In this document: piece by piece, positions 1-4,619 of the stretch
Layout of the letters: each line of letters begins with the position of its first letter
Numbering within the stretch: position 1 is the stretch's first letter
Assembly: GCA_020355105.1 (NCBI GenBank)
Contig: CP070658.1
Location: 1,592,585-1,598,056 of the forward strand
Source: Candidatus Thorarchaeota archaeon
GTDB lineage: Archaea; Asgardarchaeota; Thorarchaeia; Thorarchaeales; Thorarchaeaceae
DNA: 5,472 nucleotides
Direction: 5' to 3'
The notes under the pieces: generated by a model
Databases searched by the model: none
The model's input: only the letters and a program-made list of their open reading frames with translations
Told to the model about the DNA's origin: nothing
Program-made: the position numbers and the translations under genes

Positions 1-24
1 CCGAATGCGACTGCGCAAACGCAA

Positions 25-33
25 TCTTTTTAA
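25..33 (+). promoter_or_regulatory. TATA-like box for the first thioredoxin gene
   Basis: The T-rich run TCTTTTTAA resembles an archaeal TATA box. Initiation about 25 nt downstream would fall near position 55. That is downstream of the ATG at 39, so that ATG would not be in the mRNA, and the ATG at 90 would have a leader of about 35 nt. No BRE is clear. Confidence 0.4.
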
Positions 34-74
34 CGATTGTGCAGTCAGCATGCACAGCCTCTATCATTCGCAAG

Positions 75-82
75 GGAGATGA
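75..82 (+). promoter_or_regulatory. Ribosome binding site deciding the start at 90
   Basis: GGAGATGA matches the archaeal consensus GGAGGTGA at seven of eight bases and lies 7 nt before the ATG at 90. The upstream in-frame ATG at 39 has no such site. Confidence 0.55.
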
Positions 83-89
83 CTGTTAC

Positions 90-446
90 ATGGTTGAAGA
101 GATTAGTTCAGGTGACCTAGACAGTCTTGTAACCGAGAACAAGATTGTGTTTGTAGACTGCCATGCAGTCTGGTGTGGGCCATGCAGGACCCTTTCACCG
201 ATTCTCGAAGAACTCGACGAAAAGTACGGTGACAAAGGCTTCAAGGTCGTGAAGCTAGATGTCGACCAGAATAGGGAGTTCAGCATGGAGAACAGAATCA
301 CTGGAGTTCCAAGCGTTCTCGTGTTCAGCGAAGGGCAACGTGTAGTGTTCGACGATGGTCGTGGTAGCAAGTCAGACAGACTGATTGGTGTCATGCCTCC
401 AGAAGTCTACACCCAAATCATTGAAGACCTTCTCGCAGTGGCTTAA
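90..446 (+). CDS. Thioredoxin-fold protein, WCGPC active site
   Basis: A 118-residue single-domain thioredoxin, expected to act in the cytoplasm as a thiol-disulfide reductant fed by a thioredoxin reductase that is not in this window. The active site WCGPC is at residues 28-32, the cis-Pro motif GVPSV has its Pro at 74, and the Lys-Leu-Asp-Val strand lies between them. There is no signal peptide or membrane segment. The start at 90 is preferred over the ATG at 39 because of the ribosome site at 75-82, the TATA-like box at 25-33, and because the extra 17 residues precede the first fold element. Two oddities are seen. The usual VDFWA before the active site is VDCHA, adding a third Cys at residue 24. 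The turn between the last two strands is longer than in E. coli thioredoxin and carries FDDGRGSKSDRLIG. A paralogue with both features follows at 571. Family assignment is very secure; the substrate is unknown. Confidence 0.93.
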   Translation: MVEEISSGDLDSLVTENKIVFVDCHAVWCGPCRTLSPILEELDEKYGDKGFKVVKLDVDQNREFSMENRITGVPSVLVFSEGQRVVFDDGRGSKSDRLIGVMPPEVYTQIIEDLLAVA

Positions 447-466
447 TCAGCCATGGCTCCACCAGA

Positions 467-481
467 CAGATGATTCATCTG
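467..481. repeat. 15-bp palindrome with 7-bp arms
   Basis: CAGATGA-T-TCATCTG is a perfect inverted repeat, 20 nt after the first thioredoxin stop and about 90 nt before the next start. The 124-nt gap (447-570) holds no gene I can support. The palindrome could be an operator or a short hairpin. About a third of random 5.4-kb windows would contain one with this arm length and spacer, so it is weak evidence alone. Confidence 0.3.
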
Positions 482-570
482 CGTAGTGGCGACTTCATTC
501 TTCTCAATACACTCATCTTGTCCAGCAAGATTCATAGCCTGCTTGCATTCCTTGGTTCTTTCTGGACGAG

Positions 571-945
571 ATGGTCTTGGTTAGGGAAGTTGATATTGAA
601 GGAGCAGAATATGCAGTAACGAAGTCAAGAGTGACACTCGTAGACTGTTGGGCACCTTGGTGCAAACCATGTAAGGATCTCTCTCCAATTCTAGAGAACC
701 TTGAGAAGTCCTATGCTGATAACCCGGACGTATCCTTCGTGAAGATAGATGTGCAGGAGCATCATGAATACGGGAGAACGCATGGCATCATGGCCATACC
801 TTGTGTTCTGGTATTCTACGAAGGTGAGCCAGCTCTGTTCGATGATCCTAGTGGTCGAATGGGAGAAAAGAAGACGGACCGTCTGATTGGGCTAAGACCC
901 CGAGAACACTACGAGTCCGTGATAAGCCACCTTCTTCAAACATAG
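571..945 (+). CDS. Thioredoxin-fold protein, WCKPC active site
   Basis: A 124-residue thioredoxin-fold protein, paralogous to the one at 90-446. The active site WCKPC is at residues 30-34, the cis-Pro is P77 in AIPCV, and the terminal helix is residues 111-123. Lys for Gly inside the CXXC changes the redox potential in known family members, so the two proteins may serve different partners. Extra cysteines are C26 (VDCWA, where VDFWA is usual) and C78, immediately after the cis-Pro, where E. coli thioredoxin has Thr; both should lie close to the active disulfide. The segment from FDDPSG to TDRLIG is an enlarged loop between the last two strands, longer than in the paralogue. There is no signal peptide. 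No clear TATA box or ribosome site precedes the ATG at 571, so the start is the least certain part. The fold is certain; a role as general reductant, oxidoreductase or redox sensor cannot be decided from sequence. Confidence 0.9.
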   Translation: MVLVREVDIEGAEYAVTKSRVTLVDCWAPWCKPCKDLSPILENLEKSYADNPDVSFVKIDVQEHHEYGRTHGIMAIPCVLVFYEGEPALFDDPSGRMGEKKTDRLIGLRPREHYESVISHLLQT

Positions 946-948
946 GCC

Positions 949-960
949 ACTGCAAGCAGT
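949..960. repeat. Inverted repeat upstream of the carbonic anhydrase-like gene
   Basis: ACTGC-AA-GCAGT sits just after the WCKPC thioredoxin stop and 10 nt before the TATA-like box at 971. Its core CTGCAAGCAG differs by one base from the palindrome upstream of the NIF3-like gene (4589-4600). The position suits a regulator site next to the promoter; a small hairpin at the end of the thioredoxin transcript is the alternative. Confidence 0.35.
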
Positions 961-970
961 TCACCTGATG

Positions 971-979
971 TTTTATATT
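971..979 (+). promoter_or_regulatory. TATA-like box for the carbonic anhydrase-like gene
   Basis: TTTTATATT is a good archaeal TATA box. Initiation about 25 nt downstream, near 1000, would leave a leader of roughly 28 nt before the ATG at 1028 and would exclude the upstream ATG at 968. Confidence 0.5.
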
Positions 980-1013
980 CCTCTACACTACAACGAGCTA
1001 AGACCAGAGTTTA

Positions 1014-1020
1014 GTGAGGT
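1014..1020 (+). promoter_or_regulatory. Ribosome binding site deciding the start at 1028
   Basis: GTGAGGT contains GAGGT, complementary to the archaeal 16S 3' end, and ends 7 nt before the ATG at 1028. Confidence 0.6.
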
Positions 1021-1027
1021 AGTAACA

Positions 1028-1552
1028 ATGCCGATTCTTCCCTTTGGAGATAAGAACCCAAAGATTGACGCAAAGGCCTACATTAGCCCACAAGCAACCA
1101 TCGTCGGAGATGTGGAGATTGGAGAGGGGGCTAGTGTGTGGCCAGGAGCCGTGATAAGAGGCGATCAAGCCTCTGTTCGCATAGGCGAGAATACTTGCAT
1201 TCAAGATAGCGTTGTGGTCCACGCCCACACAGATGACAATCCTGCCATCATTGGGAATCTCAGTGTCGTAGGCAGTGCCTCCGTTATTCATGGAGTGTAT
1301 ATTGGCGACTCTGCGAACATCGGAGAGGGATGCGTCGTTTTTGATGGGGCCACGCTTGGCGAAGGCATTATGCTGGCGCCTGGTAGCATAGTTCCACCCA
1401 ACATAGTGATACCTCCAAGAAGCCTCAACTCAGGAGTCCCAGCATCTCAAATACGAGAACTCTCTAGAGAAGAGGTAGAGAAACAGACTCTTAGAGCGGA
1501 GGCAATAGCTCAGGTGTTCCAGATGTTAAAGAGATGGCAGGGAGCACCCTAG
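1028..1552 (+). CDS. Gamma-class carbonic anhydrase-like protein with one altered zinc ligand
   Basis: A 174-residue left-handed beta-helix protein of the CamH/YrdA family, whose active members interconvert CO2 and bicarbonate as homotrimers with a metal at each subunit interface. Hexapeptide-type turns run from about residue 15 to 140, followed by a C-terminal helix (145-171). Conserved catalytic-site residues seen are R44 and D46 (IRGD), Q59 (IQD), H65 (VVVH) and H88 (VIHG). The third expected ligand, the His five residues before H88 (VGH in E. coli YrdA, H117 in Methanosarcina Cam), is Ser83 here (VGSASVIHG). Position 57 is Cys where Asn is usual. H67, two residues after H65, is a conceivable substitute ligand; this is inference. 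The start at 1028 follows from the ribosome site and from the fold beginning at MPILPFG. The stop is one base from that of the oppositely oriented M24 gene. The family is secure; enzymatic activity is doubtful. Confidence 0.92.
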   Translation: MPILPFGDKNPKIDAKAYISPQATIVGDVEIGEGASVWPGAVIRGDQASVRIGENTCIQDSVVVHAHTDDNPAIIGNLSVVGSASVIHGVYIGDSANIGEGCVVFDGATLGEGIMLAPGSIVPPNIVIPPRSLNSGVPASQIRELSREEVEKQTLRAEAIAQVFQMLKRWQGAP

Positions 1553-1553
1553 A

Positions 1554-2735
1554 TCATATGGTTTCTCTTGCTACAGTTGAGAGGCTCTCAAGTCCATCTT
1601 CCGTAACGACAAAGAGATCTGAGATCTTCATGGCCCCCGTCTTCGGGGAATAGATTGAGGGATTCAAGGAAAAGACCATTCCTCCTCTAAGGGAGCTGTC
1701 GCTATCTGAGTGGATCAAAGGGGGCTCTCTGAGGTCCAAGCCTATAGAGTTTCCAACAGGCCGTTGAAGACTGTCAGCTGGTATCTTCTTCCCTAACTTC
1801 TTCATAATCTTTCCATGAACAACTGACAATTTTGCACCCGGCTTCATCACTTTCTCAGCAGTCTTGTATACCTGAAGGAGTCCCTCGAAGGCCCTCCGTT
1901 GAGTCTTGTTAGGTTGACCGGTATGCAGAGTCCTTGCAACTTCAGCAAAATAACCAGACTCGCTGACTGTGACGTCAATTGTCACAAAAGAATCACTGGC
2001 AATCCTGTTTCCACTTGGCTGGGCAAAGGGAAACCTTGCGTGGTCGCCTGACAACACTGCAGCCCGTATTCCTCTAAGTTGGCCCCCAGCAGCTCTCATA
2101 GCAGACTCAATCTCAATCGACGCGTCAGCCTCAAGAATTCCCGTATGCACAATCTCCAAGGCGGTTCTAACTCCAATCTCAGCTATCCCTACAGACTTTC
2201 GAATGGCTTCTATCTCTGCTTCATCCTTGATTTGCCTGAGGTTCCACAACATGGATGAAACACCCTTGAACCCTGCACGAGGTAGTCTCCCCCTGAGATA
2301 GTCTAGTTCTTTGATCGAGATACGTTCTTGCTGCAAACCAATTACACCAGAATCGGTCCCGAGTTCCTCCAGAGTTGTTGCCACTCGGTCCCAGAATGAC
2401 TCGTCACGATTGTAGCCCAGCTCATCAACGGGTTCAATGTCTGTGCGTTGAACAGTGGCCATTATCGGGTTATGCCCAATTGCATCGTGCTGTAGTGCTG
2501 ACATTATCAACTGGGGCTGGTGTCCCTCCACTATCAAGCAGCCAAATGGCAGAGAGCTTGTAGGACTTTCATATCCGGTGAAATACTGAACGTCCGGCCG
2601 CCTAGTCAAGATGAGGGCATCAATCGTTTCCTTCTTCATAGAACGATAAGCTCTCTCAAGTCGCCTAGGTGTAAACTGCAAGCAAGCCATCTCGGATGAG
2701 TCGAAACTACTCATCTTGTCGAATTGTCCGCTCAT
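1554..2735 (-). CDS. M24 (Xaa-Pro peptidase/creatinase) family protein, metal site degenerate
   Basis: A 393-residue protein with the full two-domain layout of Xaa-Pro dipeptidases. The N-terminal creatinase-like domain spans about 20-160 and includes DALILTRRPDVQYFTGY. The pita-bread domain spans about 170-390. Active members cleave Xaa-Pro bonds with two metals held by D, D, H, E and E. Here D254 is kept, but the others are E265 (FAEVART), N329 (GNSIGL where HGIGL is usual), N358 (SLNPSIY where IEPGIY is usual) and S372 (KISD where RIED is usual). Two further catalytic His positions are F237 (FPF for PH) and R336 (LRE for HE). Motif order and spacing are intact with no frameshift, so this looks like a kept pseudoenzyme, perhaps a peptide- or protein-binding module. 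The start is uncertain: ATGs at 2735, 2714 and 2690 are in frame, none has a good ribosome site, and homology begins near the last. It lies directly downstream of tRNA-Arg(GCG), 35 nt from its CCA. Confidence 0.9.
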   Translation of the reverse strand: MSGQFDKMSSFDSSEMACLQFTPRRLERAYRSMKKETIDALILTRRPDVQYFTGYESPTSSLPFGCLIVEGHQPQLIMSALQHDAIGHNPIMATVQRTDIEPVDELGYNRDESFWDRVATTLEELGTDSGVIGLQQERISIKELDYLRGRLPRAGFKGVSSMLWNLRQIKDEAEIEAIRKSVGIAEIGVRTALEIVHTGILEADASIEIESAMRAAGGQLRGIRAAVLSGDHARFPFAQPSGNRIASDSFVTIDVTVSESGYFAEVARTLHTGQPNKTQRRAFEGLLQVYKTAEKVMKPGAKLSVVHGKIMKKLGKKIPADSLQRPVGNSIGLDLREPPLIHSDSDSSLRGGMVFSLNPSIYSPKTGAMKISDLFVVTEDGLESLSTVARETI

Positions 2736-2770
2736 TTAAGCTTAGTGTCGATATGAAACGATAGAGTGTA

Positions 2771-2848
2771 TGGCGGGACCGCCCGGATTCGAACCGGGGA
2801 TTTCCAACTCCGCAGGCTGGCGCCTTATCCATGCTAGACTACGGCCCC
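2771..2848 (-). tRNA. tRNA-Arg (anticodon GCG)
   Basis: A complete 78-nt cloverleaf including encoded CCA. The acceptor GGGGCCG pairs with CGGTCCC (one G-U), the D stem is GTCT/AGGC, the anticodon stem is CCAGC/GTTGG with loop CTGCGGA, the variable loop has 5 nt, and the T arm is CCCGG-TTCGAAT-CCGGG. Anticodon GCG reads CGC and CGU. A20, C35 and discriminator G73 agree with arginine identity. There is no intron in the anticodon loop. It differs from the tRNA-Arg(CCG) at 3213-3290 at only seven positions, including a compensatory swap of the 49-65 pair, so the two are a local duplication. It has its own TATA-like box at 2870-2877. Confidence 0.97.
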
Positions 2849-2869
2849 ATTGAGGCGGGGCCCAGTCGG

Positions 2870-2877
2870 CTTATAGA
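2870..2877 (-). promoter_or_regulatory. TATA-like box for tRNA-Arg(GCG)
   Basis: On the minus strand this reads TCTATAAG. Its centre is about 25 nt upstream of the tRNA 5' end, the same spacing as for the second tRNA, so transcription would start at or next to the mature 5' end. Confidence 0.6.
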
Positions 2878-2916
2878 CTCTTCGTTGAGATGGAATAGAA
2901 GTAGATGGTTGGCCTT

Positions 2917-3123
2917 TCAAGAGAGTGGAACTTCTAGTGCTTTGACTACTGCCTTGCCCTCTCGCTTTGTAACTCGTAGTGTGACAGAAGATGTCTGGAG
3001 AATGAAACTCTCACCCTCATGCAGAGCGTCCATTACAGTGCGTCCCATGGGTCCATTCAGGTAGCGAGTGAACCTGCGCACAATCCTTTCAGTGGGTGAG
3101 GAGAACTTGTTCATCATACTCAT
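2917..3123 (-). CDS. Small hypothetical protein (68 aa) between two tRNA-Arg genes
   Basis: I do not recognise a family. The 68-residue product is basic at the N-terminus (ERIVRRFTRYLNGPMGRTVMDAL, about residues 12-34). Two probable beta strands follow (ESFILQTSSVTLRV and KAVVKALEVPL). There is no Cys, signal peptide or membrane segment. It is taken as real because of three agreeing signals: a TATA-like box at 3164-3171, a ribosome site at 3132-3136 (GAGGT on the minus strand, 8 nt before the ATG), and an open frame filling the space between the tRNAs. A plus-strand frame overlapping it (2831-3064) starts inside a tRNA and is rejected. The small size and charge would allow a nucleic-acid or small-ligand binding role, but nothing in the sequence fixes this. 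Confidence 0.68.
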   Translation of the reverse strand: MSMMNKFSSPTERIVRRFTRYLNGPMGRTVMDALHEGESFILQTSSVTLRVTKREGKAVVKALEVPLS

Positions 3124-3131
3124 GGTGCGTG

Positions 3132-3136
3132 ACCTC
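3132..3136 (-). promoter_or_regulatory. Ribosome binding site of the 68-aa gene
   Basis: The minus strand reads AAGAGGTC around this core; GAGGT ends 8 nt before the ATG at 3123. It supports both the reality of this small gene and its first ATG over the Met codons at residues 3 and 4. Confidence 0.55.
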
Positions 3137-3163
3137 TTGTCAGAAGCGAGTGCTCCGACAGGT

Positions 3164-3171
3164 CTTTTAAA
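3164..3171 (-). promoter_or_regulatory. TATA-like box for the 68-aa gene
   Basis: On the minus strand this reads TTTAAAAG, about 44 nt upstream of the ATG at 3123. Predicted initiation near 3141 gives a leader of about 18 nt that still contains the ribosome site. Confidence 0.5.
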
Positions 3172-3212
3172 CTCAGATTGAACTTACTGCCTCGAAGATC
3201 AACCAAGAATGA

Positions 3213-3290
3213 TGGCGGGACCGGCCGGATTTGAACCGGCGATACCCAACTCCGGAGGCTGGTGCCTTATCCATGCTAGACTACGGCCCC
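3213..3290 (-). tRNA. tRNA-Arg (anticodon CCG)
   Basis: A complete 78-nt cloverleaf with encoded CCA and discriminator G. The acceptor, D stem and anticodon stem are the same as in tRNA-Arg(GCG). The anticodon loop is CTCCGGA, giving CCG, which reads CGG. The variable loop is GTATC, the T arm is GCCGG-TTCAAAT-CCGGC, and position 26 is A where the paralogue has G. There is no intron. It is transcribed from its own TATA-like box at 3312-3319 and lies between the regulator gene and the 68-aa gene, all on the minus strand. Confidence 0.97.
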
Positions 3291-3311
3291 AAGCATCCAC
3301 GAATTGCAGTT

Positions 3312-3319
3312 CTTTAAAG
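3312..3319 (-). promoter_or_regulatory. TATA-like box for tRNA-Arg(CCG)
   Basis: CTTTAAAG (self-complementary) is centred about 25 nt upstream of the tRNA 5' end at 3290. It lies between the end of the regulator gene (3333) and the tRNA, so the tRNA need not depend on read-through from the regulator. Confidence 0.6.
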
Positions 3320-3332
3320 ATTTGCCCAAGAT

Positions 3333-3854
3333 TCAGCTTGTGATTGTCGTGGGATCAATCAACCACCACGCACCTCTTTTGCCCTTGACTTCCCCTTTCT
3401 CGAACGAGAGTATTGGCTTACCAAGGACCTCTTGGGCGCGTTCGTTCAACTTTGCGATGCGAACATGAATGGTCTTACGTTTTTCCCGATCGTTGAGTAA
3501 ACTGTGGGCTAGTTCGGGTGTGGACGCCCCTTGGTATTGAAGCAGATAGGCTAGGATGTTCCTGTCAAGATCGTCTCTACATACCTGAGTAGTTGTCACG
3601 TCATTTAGTCCGCTATAGAATACACTTGTTGATCTTACGTCCTCAAGATGCTCCACACGAGCTCTGAGTTGCTCAACTTCTTCAGCAAGCTCGTGCACGA
3701 CAGGTGGGATTTCTTTGTCCAATCGCCAGAGGACTGCGTTTCTAATGAACTTCTTTCGCCCTTGTTTTCCTACGACCTTGTCAATTCGCTTTAGAACATC
3801 TTTCTCCAATCGGAGGTATATTCTCTCACCTCGATCGGGGCCTCTTTTGGTCAT
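3333..3854 (-). CDS. Ribbon-helix-helix / winged-helix transcriptional regulator
   Basis: A 173-residue protein with three recognisable parts. Residues 10-48 (ERIYLRLEKDVLKRIDKVV, then KKFIRNAVLWRLDKE) have the strand-helix-helix pattern of ribbon-helix-helix DNA-binding domains, including an FIRNAV segment like the common FIREAI. Residues 53-72 are a short heptad-like helix (VHELAEEVEQLRARVEHLE) that could dimerise. Residues 94-167 look like a winged helix: DRNILAYLLQYQG, then STPELAHSLL, then a recognition-like helix KTIHVRIAKLNERA and a wing ending GAWWLI. It is probably a dimeric DNA-binding repressor or activator. The start is supported by GTGAGG on the minus strand 4 nt before the ATG. 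It is divergent from the Lys/Glu-rich gene across a 157-nt gap, so it may control that gene or itself. The target and effector are unknown; domain calls are by pattern only. Confidence 0.8.
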   Translation of the reverse strand: MTKRGPDRGERIYLRLEKDVLKRIDKVVGKQGRKKFIRNAVLWRLDKEIPPVVHELAEEVEQLRARVEHLEDVRSTSVFYSGLNDVTTTQVCRDDLDRNILAYLLQYQGASTPELAHSLLNDREKRKTIHVRIAKLNERAQEVLGKPILSFEKGEVKGKRGAWWLIDPTTITS

Positions 3855-3867
3855 CCATCCTCACACC

Positions 3868-3891
3868 AGATTCTTGTTAGTCTGTGAATCT
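3868..3891. repeat. Inverted repeat before the regulator start
   Basis: AGATTC and GAATCT are separated by 12 nt, 14-37 nt upstream of the regulator ATG at 3854. The position would suit autoregulation, but 6-bp arms are common by chance. The rest of the gap to 4011 holds only the probable promoter elements of the divergent gene and a CTGGAAGCAG word at 3898-3907. Confidence 0.25.
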
Positions 3892-3959
3892 CTTGGTCTG
3901 GAAGCAGTTTCAGGAGAAAAAGCCTTCTCTTAAAGGACGAGTGCTGTTACTCCGACACA

Positions 3960-3967
3960 GTTATAAC
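3960..3967 (+). promoter_or_regulatory. TATA-like box for the Lys/Glu-rich gene
   Basis: GTTATAAC lies about 48 nt upstream of the ATG at 4012. Initiation near 3990 would give a leader of about 22 nt containing GGTGA at 4001-4005, a ribosome site 6 nt before the ATG. A second weaker candidate, CTCTTAAAGG at 3928-3937, could serve either direction. Confidence 0.45.
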
Positions 3968-4011
3968 AAGTTCCAGAGGGAGCACGCTGAAGAATGCGAC
4001 GGTGACAGTCC

Positions 4012-4512
4012 ATGGTCAACAAGGAGAAGGCTTTGAAACGAGAGCTGGTCCGACTAAGAAAGACACAGAACCCACAGCAAGTGGACTCCAGAAGAATGCG
4101 CAAGATGCTCAGGGCAAGATCCAAACTCCAGTCGGAAAAGAGGAAGGTTGTTGTCGAGCCGAAGGTTGAGAAAGAGAAGAAGCCGAAAGCCAAGAGGCCC
4201 AGAAAGAAGAAGGAACCAGAGTTAGAGATCATCGACGACGAGCCGGAACTGGAGGTTATTGAAGAAATCGACCAACTGGTCCTTGAAGGGAAGGAGAAGG
4301 CCAAGAAGCCAAAGAAGAAGAAAGAGCCAGAGCTGGAAGTCGTTGAAGACGAACCAGTTGTTGAAGAGAAGAAGAAGGCCAAGAAACCCAAGAAGAAGAG
4401 AGAGCCAGAGCTAGAGGTCATTGAAGACGAACCTGATGATGAAGTCATAGACGAAGAACTGGCCGACCTCTATACCTACGACGAGGACATTGATGAGGAA
4501 GAGCTCGACTAG
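4012..4512 (+). CDS. Lys/Glu-rich repeat protein, probably disordered
   Basis: A 166-residue protein of unknown family. Residues 1-47 are strongly basic and probably helical (KALKRELVRLRK and RRMRKMLRARSKLQSEKRK). Residues 48-141 carry three 20-residue repeats of a Lys/Pro block followed by an acidic block, consensus KKPKKKKEPELEVxEDEP, at 59-78, 96-115 and 122-141. The tail (142-166) is almost purely acidic (DEDIDEEELD). There is no Cys, signal peptide or membrane segment. Blocks of alternating charge suggest an intrinsically disordered protein that contacts nucleic acid or ribosomes through its basic head. That is inference from composition. Gene reality is supported by a TATA-like box, a GGTGA ribosome site, and repeats conserved at protein level with varied codons. 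The long minus-strand frame opposite (3930-4448) is its low-complexity shadow. Confidence 0.82.
   Translation: MVNKEKALKRELVRLRKTQNPQQVDSRRMRKMLRARSKLQSEKRKVVVEPKVEKEKKPKAKRPRKKKEPELEIIDDEPELEVIEEIDQLVLEGKEKAKKPKKKKEPELEVVEDEPVVEEKKKAKKPKKKREPELEVIEDEPDDEVIDEELADLYTYDEDIDEEELD
4186..4434 (+). repeat. Three coding repeats of 60 nt
   Basis: The units are 4186-4245, 4297-4356 and 4375-4434, encoding the Lys/Pro-acidic repeats of the protein at 4012-4512. Spacing between unit starts is 111 and 78 nt, so they are not strict tandem copies. Units 2 and 3 are the most alike, pointing to a more recent duplication. Confidence 0.8.
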
Positions 4513-4588
4513 GAAGCTCGAGCGCCCGACCCACAACAAAGAATAGGTCGAAGGTAGACCAGAAGCTCTGCATACGCTGCCAATCCAT

Positions 4589-4600
4589 TCTGCATGCAGA
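4589..4600. repeat. 12-bp perfect palindrome upstream of the NIF3-like gene
   Basis: TCTGCATGCAGA is fully self-complementary and lies 19 nt before the start at 4620. Its core CTGCATGCAG is nearly the same as the core upstream of the carbonic anhydrase-like gene (950-959). A perfect 12-mer palindrome alone is expected about once per window of this size, so the shared core is the argument, not the symmetry. No convincing TATA box was seen in 4513-4619, so the gene may be co-transcribed with the Lys/Glu-rich gene. Confidence 0.35.
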
Positions 4601-4609
4601 TATGCTCCT

Positions 4610-4615
4610 GGTGAT
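4610..4615 (+). promoter_or_regulatory. Ribosome binding site deciding the start at 4620
   Basis: GGTGAT is a perfect match to the archaeal anti-Shine-Dalgarno partner and ends 4 nt before the ATG at 4620. It lies inside the coding frame that would follow from the ATG at 4602, which argues for the later start. Confidence 0.55.
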
Positions 4616-4619
4616 TCCT

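Noticed and set aside
39..89. N-terminal extension of the first thioredoxin
   Set aside because: The ribosome site at 75-82 and the TATA-like box at 25-33 both point to the ATG at 90, and the extension is not part of the fold.
968..1027. N-terminal extension of the carbonic anhydrase-like protein
   Set aside because: It covers the probable TATA box and ribosome site, and family members begin near MPILPFG.
1969..2301. Plus-strand frame of 110 residues opposite the M24 gene
   Set aside because: It is a shadow of a strongly conserved minus-strand protein domain.
1554..2735. Reading the M24 gene as a decaying pseudogene
   Set aside because: The frame is open over the full family length with motifs at normal spacing, which fits a maintained non-catalytic protein better than decay.
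2831..3064. Plus-strand frame of 77 residues
   Set aside because: It begins inside tRNA-Arg(GCG) on the other strand and overlaps the better supported 68-aa gene.
3930..4448. Long minus-strand open frame rich in Ser and Phe
   Set aside because: It is the complement of the Lys/Glu codon repeats of the plus-strand gene, low in complexity, and lacks a ribosome site. The plus-strand gene has its own promoter and ribosome site.
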